Shown here: piece by piece, positions 52,861 through 64,000 of the stretch
Position numbering within the stretch: the first letter of the stretch is position 1
Layout: every line of letters starts with the position of its first letter
Assembly: GCA_015501585.1 (NCBI GenBank)
Contig: JADNRY010000155.1
Coordinates: 62,001 to 126,000, forward strand
Reading direction: 5' to 3'
Length of the DNA stretch: 64,000 nt
Origin: Rhodocollybia butyracea
Lineage: Eukaryota; Basidiomycota; Agaricomycetes; Agaricales; Omphalotaceae
Notes under the pieces: model-generated
The model's input: the letters and a program-made list of their open reading frames with translations, nothing else
What the model was told of the DNA's origin: nothing
Databases searched by the model: none
Program-made: the position numbers and the translations under genes

Positions 52861-53742
52861 GAAGTGGGGTTTGTAAGACTTGTCGCCGAAACGTGACGAA
52901 GAAGCTACAACGACCGACGAGGAAATTTCCTTGGACCACAAACGATACGTGTTATCGTTTGTCCGGGGTCTAAATTTATGGTAGAACATTCTGAAATGTC
53001 AGGAAGAAGTGACAAGCATGAGGGATGATTGATGGTCTCTCACTAAGAAAGCTCCTGGACGGTAAGTTAGTTTTATAGAAAATCATCTAATCCGAGTCCA
53101 CTTCAAGTCACTCACTATAGTTTCGTCAATAAGCTTGGTCCTTTTCGTATCATCGATGAACTCCTGAGTTTCACAGCACGCAATTCCCTGTTCCTTCCAG
53201 TTGTGCGAGCCATGTAAAGGTCATCCGGATATTCGGCCCAATCTAAGTGCAGAAGAGAGAAGTAGAGTTTCAGTAGGAACCTCTGAGCAAAACGAATTGA
53301 AGGGAAGAGCCCACAGCGAATGATATAAGATTGAGATTTCGGTGCCCATAAGACCCGAAGCTTGAAGCTGAAGCTTGACCGGTGGCCCATGGCATTTAGA
53401 TCTGTGTGCGGCAGAACTCTGCTGTGTACACCTTGGGAGTATCATCGAGGGAGTCATCGAAAGGGCAGACCGTCCAGCCTGTAATTACGCCCCGCATTCG
53501 AGAGTGTTTCTCTCTGGGGAGATATTTGACGTGAGGAGAGGTTCTGGAAGCAATGATCGAGCAGTAGATTAGAGAGCTATGATAGGCTATAGCCTTCAAG
53601 GAGATGTGTGTTGAACGAGTCCGGCAGGCTCTTGGTTTCGCGCGATCACGAGGTGGCGTCGTATTTCAAATCTACGACTTGAAGAGACAATTCCAAGACA
53701 TCATGCACAAAGCTCCCCTTTCATCAACTCTTTCTGGCACTC
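52861..53742. other. Spacer inside segmental duplication copy 2
   Basis: Matches 28200-28920 in order. Contains GAAGCTTGAAGCTGAAGCTT before ACCGGT (about 53357), a shorter version of the repeat at 28670-28705. Confidence 0.6.
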
Positions 53743-54651
53743 ATGGCATCTATAGGAGACACTGTAACATTCATGCATACGCCTGCTCTTTCAAACCACT
53801 GTAAAGGTCCGCAGTTCGATTCCAGGGGCTCGGACGAGGAACTTGAACAAGAAGCTGAAGAAATGGAAACGGAATCCCATAACACGAACGCTACACGTAC
53901 CGTCGAAACTATTAGCACCAAGCCCAAATTCGCACATAGGCGTTGGAAGAATCGAGCTGTGTGGCAAGAAGGACTTGACAAAGAGCCGAAGCAGACGAAG
54001 AAATTGAAGCCGAAACCAGAAAAGCGAGTAGAACCAGAAGCCAGTAGTGCGACTGGGAGCACCAGTGACATAGGGAGCATGAATTGGATTCCGAATAGGA
54101 ACAGACAAGCTGGCATGCATTCTCAATCCTCGCTTTTCGAGTTCTCTTCAGAATGGGAAGACTCTTCAGACTCGGAGTCTTCTTTATCGCCGTCCAGCGT
54201 TTCTAGCATCTATTCTGGTTCCATTTCTCCCCGAGCGCAAGCGCAAGCACGAATAGCACGCGATTTCGACGAGCCAACCACGAATCCGACAATCCCATGG
54301 TCATCCGCTCCGCTGGTAGTCATTTCATCTCCCTCCACGCCCACGCCCACGTCGTCGGACTCGGACTCGGACTTGCATTCGCCATGCTCGCCGTTCACTA
54401 CTCCGTACCCTTCCACTCTCCCTCAAACTAGGCAAGCATCTCCAACCAGTCGATCCTTGTACCCAGTGGAGACAGATGAGCGAAATCACAAGTCTATGAA
54501 ACAGTTGGAACAGCAGATGGAAAAGGAGAAGGTTGAGGAGGCGGCCAAGTTGCGGTTGTTGATCGCGAGGTTGGAGGGAGAGAGGGAAAAAAGGGAAGAG
54601 GCTGGTCCAAGTTGCGCGCGTTCGTTGAGCTCGAGGGGGCATTGCTACTAA
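53743..54651 (+). CDS. Ser-rich coiled-coil protein of unknown function
   Basis: Single open frame of 302 codons, starting MASIGDTVTFMHTPAL. Residues 31-42 are acidic, 62-95 basic (RRWKNR, KQTKKLKPKPEKR), 127-222 Ser/Pro-rich with acidic Ser runs (EDSSDSESS, SSDSDSDLHSPCSP), and 247-287 form a predicted charged coiled coil (MKQLEQQMEKEKVEEAAKLR continuing LLIARLEGER). No signal peptide or known domain. A broken copy lies at 28924-29711, and decayed pieces sit upstream of P450-1, -2 and probably -3, so this gene seems to be a recurrent upstream neighbour of the P450s. Low-complexity acidic Ser stretches could suggest a phosphorylated regulatory protein, which is only a guess. Confidence 0.65.
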   Translation: MASIGDTVTFMHTPALSNHCKGPQFDSRGSDEELEQEAEEMETESHNTNATRTVETISTKPKFAHRRWKNRAVWQEGLDKEPKQTKKLKPKPEKRVEPEASSATGSTSDIGSMNWIPNRNRQAGMHSQSSLFEFSSEWEDSSDSESSLSPSSVSSIYSGSISPRAQAQARIARDFDEPTTNPTIPWSSAPLVVISSPSTPTPTSSDSDSDLHSPCSPFTTPYPSTLPQTRQASPTSRSLYPVETDERNHKSMKQLEQQMEKEKVEEAAKLRLLIARLEGEREKREEAGPSCARSLSSRGHCY

Positions 54652-55480
54652 TCTTATCATGAGTCGTGAAATCGACGATATCTCGTATATTCGGCGTCGC
54701 TTTATCCTAGTGATGGATTTCTAGTCAGGTGAACGAATCATAAAAAATCACCTTCGGAAGAACCAATTCATGCACACTAGGAGAGTCGAACTCCTGACCT
54801 CACGCAAATCTTAAATTCCACCTCGTACCTCCTGAATGCGAAGCGTGCGCGCACGCGACTCAGACCCTGCTCTCCTTTCCGTCGGTGCAGTGCACTTGTT
54901 CAGTCAGGTACGCTCCGCGCGCTCGCAGCTGACTGCCCTTTTCTGACTCGTGCTCGGCTCTTCAGCCACCTTCATCAATGTTTCATTTTCATTTACTACT
55001 TACTTATTTGTAGTGAGCCGTTGCAGTCAGTTTAGTGCTTTCTTTCTGACCCGACGAGCTCAGTCCGTTGTTTTTGTATTCCTTGCATTACTCACCCTCC
55101 CTGATCCCTCCTAGTCGCTATACATCCTATGTATGTCATGATTGTACCCATTCCGTTGTTCGTCAATCTATGTCCTTTCCAGGGTGCAGCCGCTGTGCCA
55201 GGGCTGTACCCGTGTCCCGCTAGAAAATCTCGCGATTCTTCACCAGAGAAGCGTCAAAAACAACGCCTGGTTGATTAGATCAGAAAAGACAAAATTTCTC
55301 TATGGACTTACCGAGCATACATTCATAGACACAAGGAGACTCGAGTACCGCAGTTCAAGCCCTCTGATTAACTTTGCAAAAAATCCGGTTGTCGTCCTCC
55401 TTCCGTTCGGGCCTCCACGAGAAGTTAGAACCACTGTGAAACTTTCCAGCTTGGTTTTTGGGGAGCCCGGTCCATGTGAG
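54652..55480. other. Spacer with tRNA-like T arm
   Basis: At 54779-54795 the minus strand reads AGGAGTTCGACTCTCCT (T stem-loop with B-box). I could not fold D or anticodon arms around it. A 114-codon frame at 55142-55486 has no domain. Confidence 0.35.
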
Positions 55481-55830
55481 AGATGACTCGGACGAGTGTG
55501 AACCTGAAGGAGCCTTGGTGGAGGCTACCGGAAATCGGAGGAAACGAATGGTGTTTTAGCAGAATAATAGAATGAAGGCTAATGGGAACGAGTGAGTCAG
55601 ACTGGATACTGTACCAGGCGCAGGAGAACCCCGAGTTGAACCTCAAAAGAAAGGGCAAGAAACAGCAAAAGTACGTGTTCAAATTAGCATGACTTAGGCA
55701 AGTACTTAAAATTAACATCTATACTTATCCTAGATGTGTGTATCAAACATGAACACGTTGTCGGATTTGGATCCTCACCGACAGGACGCGTCTGGACTGA
55801 GTATTAGGGGTATCGCCGTTATACGAACTC
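55481..55830 (+). repeat. Third copy of the P450-4/-5 type 5' flank
   Basis: GGAGAACCCCGAGTTGAACC and AAAGGGCAAGAAACAGCAAA at 55620-55670, then TCAAACATGAACACG and GGACGCGTCTGG up to 55800, parallel 46985-47045 and 47930-47985. It lies about 1 kb upstream of P450-6 rather than next to it. Confidence 0.65.
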
Positions 55831-56841
55831 TTGACGCTGCGTTTGAGATCTGAATGTCCCAGACCCTAACCAACGCCGATTTTGACCCTTTCACGAAACG
55901 CGGTCCTCCCCACTCTCAAATCACGGTCTTACCTCCCTACCCTTATCCTGACCCTTGAGTCTGAAATGTCGCATATGTCTATCTGTGACACTTGGGAGGA
56001 CTGAACACTGGAGAATAGTGGGTAGCAGTGACTTGTGGAGCGTGTCGAGAATAATAAAACGGCATCGCGGGAGATTATGAGCGTTCATGATCTCTCGATA
56101 ATGCTTTCGTTCCATCGTATCCACTCAATACGTAAGTGTTGTGCAACAGATGTGATGTTTCTTCTAACTCAGACTGGGCTTTCTTCTGGGCTTACGTTGC
56201 AGCTCACTACTAAACAATGAATATACTCAAATTTTAATGGGCACCCGGACCATGTATAGACTGTGCAATAGCAATGTCCCTCCTCCCGTCCTTGACACAG
56301 TATTACTTTAACAAGATCGCCGTCAACGGAGACTCGATGCAGATGCTACACCTTGAACGCGAGGATCCATGTTACTGGAACTAGGATATATGGGTTTCCC
56401 CAACAGGCGCGATCATCTCCACGTTGGAAGATACATCTTTCAGCGCATCCAATCAGAACTGCAAAAACTCGGGGATTAATCAAAGGTTGAAGTGATGGTT
56501 TCGGATCCTCAATTTAGCAGTGGTATACGGCAGTTCCAGTTCAACTCTGAATGACGAATTAGGGAGCCTTTGTAAAGTAAAGTGCCGGGAACCGGCGACT
56601 TTGCTTCCCGAAGGTTTACCTTTTCTTTTGTGATCTTATAAATTTTATTGTAAATCTCTGTGCCTCGTTTTTTTTTGCTTGCCACCATACGAAACCTCCG
56701 CTTTTGAATTCTCCAAGAGAGCTTGAAATGGCTTGCTCGTCCAGGAGCATCTGTTTACCTGTCAGCTCCTCAAAATAGTAGAGTTTGATCAACACAGATA
56801 GGTACGAGATGCAGTCGTACATCGAACTTATCTAGGTTTCT
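55831..56841. other. Spacer upstream of P450-6
   Basis: No gene recognised. A short hairpin GAGATTATGAGCGTTCATGA(TCTC) lies at 56072-56095. Confidence 0.4.
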
Positions 56842-56848
56842 CATAAAA
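56842..56848 (+). promoter_or_regulatory. Weak TATA-like element of P450-6
   Basis: CATAAAA, 49 nt before ATG 56891, at the place where the other five genes have TATAAA. An upstream in-frame ATG at 56861 is close to this element, so 56891 is preferred by homology. Confidence 0.4.
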
Positions 56849-56890
56849 CCTACATAATAAATGACCGAAGACTCGATTACTTATCCCATC

Positions 56891-59027
56891 ATGCTCAAAT
56901 TAGACCTGACACACACTCTAGCTGTTCTTTTTTTCACTTTGACTATCGCTATATGCGCACGACGGAAGAACTCACGGCGGCTGCCACTCCCTCCGGGCCC
57001 AAGGAAGTTACCAATCATAGGGAACTTGTTCAATATCCCTAGCAAAGGTCATATTTGGCTTGAATACGGGGAGATGTGTCGAAAACATAGTGAGGACTAG
57101 TACTTGTGGCTATGATCAGGGGAATACTCACGGAGATCACCAGATTCTGACATTATCCACCTAAGTGCTCTTAGAAACTCCATTATCATTCTCAATTCTG
57201 CAAGGGCGGTGGGCGATCTCCTGGAGAAGCGGTCCTTGATATACTCGAGTCGACCTCCTACGGTGTGTGATGCCTGGCTCGTTCCACCATGTTTGATTTT
57301 CCTGATCCAAGTCGACAGGTCATGCTAGGAGAACTGATGGGGTAAGCATTTAACACGTGCTAACCGGGACTACCGATATCAACCTACCCTCTAACACTAC
57401 AATAGATGGGGGGCCACGTTTATATTCCGACCCTACGACGATGAATGGAAAGCTCAGCGGAGAATACTCACACGTGCAATACCTCCGACAGACGTGAAGC
57501 GTTTTCACCCGAAACAGATCACTGCGACTCATGATCTTCTTCGAGTCCTTGGACAGTCGAACGATATCATGAAAGATCTACATACGTGAGTACCCCAACA
57601 ACTCAGAGGTAAGCAGACAGATTTAATCATTCCATCTAGATGGGCTGCCGTGTTCATCATGGATGTCACTTATGGGATTCAAGGAGAGGAAGCCGTGCCC
57701 TACCTCAAGACCGCAATCGAGGCATTAGACTCTATGGCCATAGCCGGAACTCCAGGCGCATTTTTAGTTGACCAAATTCCCCTTCGTGAGTGAATTACTA
57801 CTACGCTCGGAAATCTGACATTGAATAAAATCTAGTAAAATATGTACCGGAATGGTTTCCAGGAGCCGAGTTTAAGCGCAAAGCGAGAGAATGGAATCTT
57901 TTGCGCATAAAGATGACTGAAGACGCTTACCGCGTGACCAAAGAACGAATGGTAAATTCTTGTTGGGTTGTCAAACCGTTATTGACATGGTGCATTAGGC
58001 CGATGGGACTGCTACCCCATCTCTTACATCGGTTGCCCTTGAACAGATAGATCTTACCAAGGACCCAGCGCAGCAAGAAGAGCAGATTAAGGCGGCCTCT
58101 GTCACGGCATATGGAGGTAGGATAATTTGCATACTTTGTTGACTTGCGACTCACTCGATCTCCACAGGTGGCTCGGACACAATAGTTGGAGCTTTGGGGG
58201 CCTTTATCCTGGTAAACAAACCAGTTTTCACCCCATATATGCATTCCTTTTCACGAAATACAGGCTATGTTGATGAACCCGCACGTTCAAACCGAAGCCC
58301 AGCAAGAGCTTGACAGCGTTTTGGCACCAGGGGATTTACCGACTTTTTCCCTCGAGCCAGATCTTCCATATATCTCGGCAGTTGTCCGGGAGGTACTGAG
58401 GTACCGGCCTACTTGGGTAATCATCGATATGTGCTCACAATACAATTGCATGTACTAGGCATCAACCAGTTACGCCTTTGGCCTTTCCACATCTCGTTAC
58501 CGAAGAGGATGTTTATAGGGGATACTTGATTCCTAAAGGCTCAATTGTCATGCCCAATGTCTGGTACGCACATGCTACCTGCTTCATTTGTTAGTTCTGA
58601 GCTATACCTACTAGGTCCATCTTACACAACGAAGAAGATTATCCGGATCCATATCGGTTCAATCCTTCTCGCTTCCTTGATGCCAATGGGAGTATAGACC
58701 CAAATGTAAATGATCCTACGAATTTCGCGTTCGGATTTGGGAGGCGCGCTTGTGTGAGTGTCATTTCTGTTCTCAAAATTTCGGTGTGAACATTATTGAT
58801 ACATTTATTGACAGCCTGGTAAAGATATTGCACTTGCATCGCTGTGGATTGGGGTGGCATCTATCTTAACCTGCTATAGAATTGAGCCAGAGATAGATGA
58901 GCATGGTAACCTTATGGATCGAAAAGGAGAATGGTATCCAGGGCCAACGCTGTTTAACCACCCACTTCCTTTCAAGTGTCGGTTTATTCCTCGCTCTAAA
59001 GACGTAGAAACATCTCTAGACGTATGA
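56891..59027 (+). CDS. Cytochrome P450 monooxygenase P450-6
   Basis: Exons 56891-57089, 57144-57262, 57319-57341, 57406-57585, 57640-57785, 57836-57951, 57999-58116, 58168-58211, 58264-58400, 58459-58563, 58615-58753, 58815-59027 join to 512 residues. Start MLKLDLTHTLAVLFFTL with an anchor helix, LPPGPRKLPIIGN, WKAQR, GGSDT, EVLR and FGFGRRACPG with Cys442. The C-terminus is four residues shorter than in P450-1. The conserved LGNS after the first intron is LRNS here. Intron 3 is short (64 nt) and lacks the hairpin. No lesion seen; ER-bound monooxygenase, substrate unknown. Confidence 0.88.
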
Positions 59028-59635
59028 AAGTTCATTCGAGGCATACATATTCTAAATACAAGAGGTCAAAGCTACACTATGGTTTTTATCATACTACACT
59101 GCCGTGACAATCTATCCAACTGAGGCTAGCCCAGTCCTGTTGATCCCAAGCACGAAATAACCGAAGCTAGGTCTAAAAACCGTAATTTAGCCCTCAGCTG
59201 TGGTCAACGCAAATTAAGCTCAGGTGCAAGAAGCTTATGCTGGGTATTAATTGAGCGTTGTGCTTGGGATTACTGTGCACTGCCTCACCTGATTGTTCCG
59301 GCTCTTTTAGCTCTTCCAGTTCTTCCCTCTGTTTTCGTTCTCGTTCCAAAAATGCTTTATATTTCTAGTTACTGTTACTACACGTTGCACATCGCTATTA
59401 GTTACTACTCTGTATTCCCACGTAAACATATCGTTCACCTAGATTCAACGATAAGCAAGTAATGATTTCTAAGGAGAAATGCAAACATACCGTTGGAAAC
59501 TCGTGAGTTGTACTGCAGGAAAGCCGTTAGAAAACCAATAGTGAGAGGTGTGAGAAAACTGATGAAAAAAAGAACAAACCGCGTCAATAACTGTAGCGCA
59601 GCAACAGCAGTAGGCCCTGGTCTTGAGATAGCACA
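59028..59635. other. 3' flank of P450-6
   Basis: No gene recognised; the sequence after 59100 has no paralogue after the other P450s that I can see. Confidence 0.4.
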
Positions 59636-59985
59636 GCTAGAGGCATGCAGACAGATATAGACAACTTTGAGCATCGGTCTTCAAATTGAAGTCGGCTGGA
59701 TAGATATCAGAATTAAACCTGAAGAGCGTTGAAGTTGCTTCATTTTTGGTGAAGTTTGAGCTTCCGCTTTGCCGTGAGGAACGTTTGAGATTCCACCTTG
59801 CCTTGAAGCTACAAACGCCGATTCTTGAAGAATGTTGCTTGATTTTGTACTTGCGATATTGACATGTGCAATTCGGACGATCCTCATGCGTAGCTCTGAG
59901 CGCCGACAACTTGACGATAAGTGTTGATGCAAGGATGATGGACATTGAGAGAAAGAAGTTGAACATACGTGACTCATCATTCACA
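59636..59985 (-). repeat. CTTCAA-rich dispersed repeat, copy 1
   Basis: A 115-codon minus-strand frame (59984-59637) starts MNDESRMFNFFLSMSIILAS and could be read as a small secreted protein. The sequence recurs in degraded form at 61900-62250 (shared CATTGAGAGAAAG/CGTTGAGAGAAAA, CTTGAAG series), so I treat it as a repeat rather than a gene. Confidence 0.45.
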
Positions 59986-61060
59986 TGTTCAGATCACAAG
60001 CTCACATGTTCAGCTCACGCATCACAAACCTTTGGGCGGGACATTGTTTTTCACAGTTAGCAGTATTGCACTGAGTGCTTTGTGCAATGTAGGACCAATA
60101 TAGTACAAAAAAAGTTTGTCCTAAGCGGTAACTAATTATTTCAGACTCGGTTTCAACTTGCGAGTGTGGGCCATCGCGCCAAGCGCGTGGCAGGTACAAG
60201 TCCTACGGAAACTTCTATGCACTTTGAAGATCAGGGGAAGGGGAACTTGGAAGTTCAGGAGATAAGAGCTGATAAGAGCCATTCCACAGTGTGCAGTACA
60301 GAGCATCAAGGCTACAGCGTATATAATCTTTGTATGCCCAACATTTGTAAAATTAAAGAGATCCGGACTAACATCATTTTGCACTCCTCAAACCTAACTT
60401 TCAATGCATCAGGGACTACCGCCGTCCTCACACAACTAAAAACTTACACAGAACGCACTACATATGCAATGGACTATACGACATCATTGACATGCCCTCA
60501 AATTCAACAATCAACTCTTTCTTCCTTTCCACCTCTACATTGATATCTAGATCAGTGTTCGTACAAGCCTGAAATACATACAGAACTACCAACCCAGGGT
60601 ATCTGTACTAGCACACATCAATCTGACGGTGCGGCCTACTCGTGTTGGCTTTGCCCGATGACAGTAGTGTCAGAAATCACTTTGCTCAGCTCTCTCTGAC
60701 AAGCACCCTAGGACCAGGTGTCCGTGTGAGTAAGAGATCTGATCGTGTTTTTGTCGAGGTAGGTTGGATAGCAGAATTATCTAAATTAGCTCTATCTAGT
60801 GCTGATGTCCTGTTTTGGGTGTATGTGGGGGAATGCAGCTGGAGATAATTGAGTTTGGGTTGGATACAGGGTCTGATTATGTAGTTGTACTAGATCAGAG
60901 GGAGGGAAGGGAAGAGGAGGGGGTTAGGTGTAAATGAACTGTAGGGAAGTCTTGATGTGTTATAAGCAAAAGCGGCAGTGTGCAAAGTAGAACACAAAGA
61001 ACATTTCAACTCACAGATATTATAGCTGAAGAACAAAGAAACCACAAATTCCTGCATCCG
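59986..61060. other. Spacer without recognisable genes
   Basis: Frames of 125 codons (60166-60543) and 68 codons (60642-60848) have no domain and no splice support. A doubled TCACATGTTCAG lies near 59980-60015. Confidence 0.35.
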
Positions 61061-61079
61061 CTACATTCAGGACTCATAA

Positions 61080-61680
61080 AAGTTGCGCTTCCAGCAGCAC
61101 ACAAGGCAAAATGAGAAACAAAGTCAAATTAAATGGAATGTCGACGAGGTTGGAATGGAAACCCCGAGGTCACATGACAAACGCTTTGACATCCCAAATA
61201 TATCAAAACTAATCTCCTTATTAGGTCAACCCAATTTGGACAAGAGGAAGCCTAATTTAGACAAATTCTCACGTGAAACCGGCCATAAGGATGAGCCTTC
61301 ATTTCATTCAGGACTCGTAATTATTAAGATGAATAAACACCGTGTCACATGTGGCAAAAAGAATGTACAGCACCGATAATCTGCACATTAGAGGTGCAAC
61401 CACAACAGTGTTTGATGCAAGAAGTTCAAGAGTAAAAAGGTATCAGATGCGGCGAAGTTTTGGGTAACATGAAATAAGTGGGCACATCAGAAAGTCACAT
61501 GTCAAGCGCTTTGACATTTCTAAATATGGGGAAACGATTCTTCCAAATTTGGGCAAGATCAACCCTAATTGGGAAAAAATTCCCACGCAAAACCGGCCAT
61601 AAGGACGAGCCTTCATTACATTCAGGACTCGTAATTTTTTATGGCTCAGCGCCAAAAGATATTTAGCCTGGGGACATCCG
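61080..61680 (+). repeat. Imperfect direct tandem repeat
   Basis: Blocks CGCTTTGACAT, ACCGGCCATAAGGA(T/C)GAGCC, and CATTCAGGACTCGTAAT occur at 61180-61322 and again at 61508-61637 with the same order and spacing. Confidence 0.7.
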
Positions 61681-61889
61681 GAACCTTTCAGCCCGAGCCG
61701 CAAGGGAGGGTTTGGCCATGTATACATGCGACTAGTACTATATATTCCAAACAGTACATACCGTGTTCAATACATACCCATGCACTAACCATTCATAATC
61801 TATTAAGCAACTATAAGCTGATATGTGCTCCTAAGGCCAAAAAAACGTACCGTCGTTGCCCAAAGAACGGAAGACTCTTAGAGCTAGAA

Positions 61890-62300
61890 AGGTGAAGAAA
61901 AAAAAGAACGACAAACCATGTCAATAACCACGAGAGAATGTTGAAGCTTGAAGAATAAACATCTTGAGGTGTCAATTCTCCAGAGTAGCTTTACACAGAA
62001 ATTTGGGCCACCGATATAACACAGGGTCTTGCGTTGAAGCTTATTCAGTCTTCTTGAAGGGCGTGGCCTTGATTTGAGACACAAGGAAGGATTTGAGTTG
62101 CGTTGAAGAGCGTTGAAGGCACTTGTAGCTTGCTGAACAATGTTGCGCTAGTCTTGAAGTTCAATCAGTTCCGTCCTCGCAGTCTTGAAGACTTGCTGAG
62201 CTTTGACATGGAGCTCATGGACGTTGAGAGAAAAGAGGGCCTTACATCACGCACAACTTCATGACTCGTAAATTTTAAAACCAACATATCACGCGACTTG
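61890..62300 (-). repeat. CTTCAA-rich dispersed repeat, copy 2
   Basis: TTGAAG occurs many times between 61928 and 62190. The order of blocks parallels 59640-59985. Frames are short. Confidence 0.45.
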
Positions 62301-64000
62301 AATGTAGTCCTGAGGGCGGTAAATTGGTCATACCGAGGCCTATGACTCAAGACAGAAGCAAACCCACCGAGGCCTCAGACCTCAGGCTGGGCAAACAACT
62401 TAGTACCTATACTAATAGGTAGAGCTAGCCCATTCTACATTTACATATTTGTGTGACTCAATATCTTTGCTTGCATTTGACTTGCATTTTTGATCATTGG
62501 GCAACTTATACTTACTTACTGTAACTGTATTTCTTCTGGTCCTTCAAATATCTTTTCTCTGCTGAATATCAGATAATTTTTTGCGGTCACACACCTACAT
62601 ACTCTAATAGGCTTGATTCAAGCTGTATAATATTTTATTGACTGATAAAAAGGTGAAGAATCATAAATTCGGAAATTGGGCGCTTATGCTACATTTCTGG
62701 CGGCCGGCTACGCCGGCATAAACTGAAATACATGCACTCCGAGTACAAGAGGTTTTTATGTCCTACAAGGAGGCACATAAAGATCCATCGTATATGAATA
62801 CTTCTCTATGAAAATACCCTGCAGCAGTAAGAAGATGGCTCCCAAAAGAGCTTTATGAGTTCTCAAGCACAAGCAGCATTCTTAATAAGGCCAAATTTAG
62901 ATACGAGCAATGCTGCTTGTACAAACAAGAAGTACGTATACATATTTTAAGTTTATGCCGGTTCCTAGTGTGTCGGACAGGCTACAACCTTCTATGAGTT
63001 GGACCTGCCTTTTTCTCCCAAGTCACGGGGTCACCTGAGCCAGAATCGGTCTTAATCGGTCAAATCGGTCCTTTCGGTTTTGATCAGTCCAATTGGTCAG
63101 ACCAATTTGGTCTTGGTTTGGCGGGGCAGCCCTGAGGGCATCGGGCGGTTCGGGTGGACTACAGTACCAAAAGAAAAATATCCTACGCATTATCCAGCCG
63201 TTTGAGGCTAGGGTCCAATTTTTTGCGCCTCAGCACAAAATCATACTAGCAGTGGGCCATCGCTGTCGCGTGGCAGTTACTCGGGCCAAAGCGGAAGGTA
63301 AGATATACAAGTAATGTAGTCTCCCGTAGGCAGACTCTAAAACCTCGTCAAGGTATAGTAATGGACAATAGATAGATAGATAAAATTTTTTCTTCAAGTC
63401 GACAGAATCATATTTATTCTGGAGATAACTCTCTTTCGCGGTCATGTTCTTGAAAGTTGATGTTCATCTCACTGTCTGGTGTCGCAACCACCGCAATCCA
63501 TTGGATGCCAAATGAGATTTTTTCTATATCATACACAAATAAGAGCTAACAATCCTCTTGGAAGTTCCGCAAGTTTTTTGTTGACTCTGAAACCCATGGC
63601 AGCACTAGTCTTTTGTTCTCTTTGTCCATGTCATCTGGCTACAGCAAAAATCTCGTCGCTGTCATGTTCAGCATACCATCTGTGCATAATATGTATATGG
63701 TAATGTGTTTTTCTTTTGTTTATCCTGCCGTGCATTGACAACTGTACTTCCCAGGCGCACTCCGCATGCGCCGCTGTAATATGACTCTGAGCTTTGCTTC
63801 CCTGCGCTAGCGCACCCGGGGAGGAGCTACTCTTCTTTCGAGTTTGAGGTGGTAAGGATGGCCATATGGTCCAGCCAGTGCTCCTGATGCTGGACGAGAA
63901 GGAACGAAGGATGCATGTGGACAAAGTGAGTAAACAATGTTTATTCACCGACATCTTGGGTTTCAATCTCATCAATCCAAGGAAACAATGATACCTGATA
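62301..64000. other. Right edge, non-coding with TCGGTC cluster
   Basis: At 63040-63110 ATCGGTC-type motifs are repeated (AATCGGTCTTAATCGGTC, then CAAATCGGTC) near an ATTGGTCAGACCAAT palindrome; they recall the subterminal motif of the hAT-type MITE at 17818 but no ends were found. A 114-codon minus-strand frame (63975-63631) at the edge has no domain; it may belong to a gene outside the window. Confidence 0.35.

Noticed and set aside
54779..54860. tRNA gene on the minus strand
   Set aside because: Only the T arm and B box fit; no D arm, anticodon arm or matching acceptor strand could be found.
59637..59984. Small secreted protein on the minus strand
   Set aside because: The hydrophobic start is tempting, but the sequence is one of two decayed CTTCAA-rich repeats.
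63020..63120. End of another hAT-type MITE (TCGGTC cluster)
   Set aside because: No inverted ends or target duplication were found.

Overview
The window looks like an accessory, transposon-rich stretch of a basidiomycete genome. Genes carry many short GT-AG introns of about 50-60 nt, with TATA boxes about 40-50 nt upstream of the start codon. The protein families fit Agaricomycetes: tandem microsomal P450s with an LPPGPRKLPI proline hinge, DUF6533-like seven-helix proteins, a HeLo-domain protein, F-box/LRR-like genes and a RecQ-like helicase relic. A Rhizoctonia/Ceratobasidium-type fungus is plausible, but that is an inference. No rRNA gene, complete tRNA gene or CRISPR array was seen.

The core is a family of six apparently intact cytochrome P450 genes and one ruined copy, all on the plus strand: P450-1 (4266-6370), P450-2 (8162-10273), ruined copy (about 13055-14460), P450-3 (19091-21297), P450-4 (31547-33781), P450-5 (48230-50448) and P450-6 (56891-59027). 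I joined the exons of each by hand; all six give 512-516 codon frames with the C-helix WxxxR, ExxR and FGFGRRAC heme motifs. P450-1 and P450-2 lie in two tandem units of about 3.9 kb. P450-4 and P450-5 are a separate duplicated pair. Two seven-helix genes (11407-12825 and 16224-17691) sit downstream of P450-2 and of the ruined P450. Decayed pieces of a Ser-rich coiled-coil gene, intact at 53743-54651, lie upstream of at least four of the P450s. The ancestral module therefore looks like Ser-rich gene, P450, seven-helix protein, amplified and then eroded.

Left edge (1-2.5 kb): a HeLo-domain gene with a fragment of itself just upstream. Middle (21.3-30 kb): an F-box/LRR-like gene broken by a 1.43 kb hairpin element, a mariner-like MITE, a degraded unknown gene, and the first copy of a segmental duplication (27.4-29.8 kb) that recurs at 51.8-54.8 kb. 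Between P450-4 and P450-5 (33.8-48 kb) there is a transposon graveyard: a solo LTR, a MITE, Gypsy-type LTR pieces, a palindromic minisatellite, a 116-bp-arm hairpin, a lone Gag-like ORF and a RecQ-like helicase pseudogene. A GH3 beta-glucosidase relic lies antisense downstream of P450-5. The last 5 kb (59-64 kb) holds only repeats.

Taken together, the intact genes suggest a membrane-associated oxidative function (ER P450s plus a possible transport or sensor membrane protein) that expanded by tandem duplication. Substrates cannot be read from the sequence. The small elements carry readable target-site duplications (8 bp, 3 bp, 9 bp, TA, 5 bp), so paralogous flanks serve as empty-site controls.
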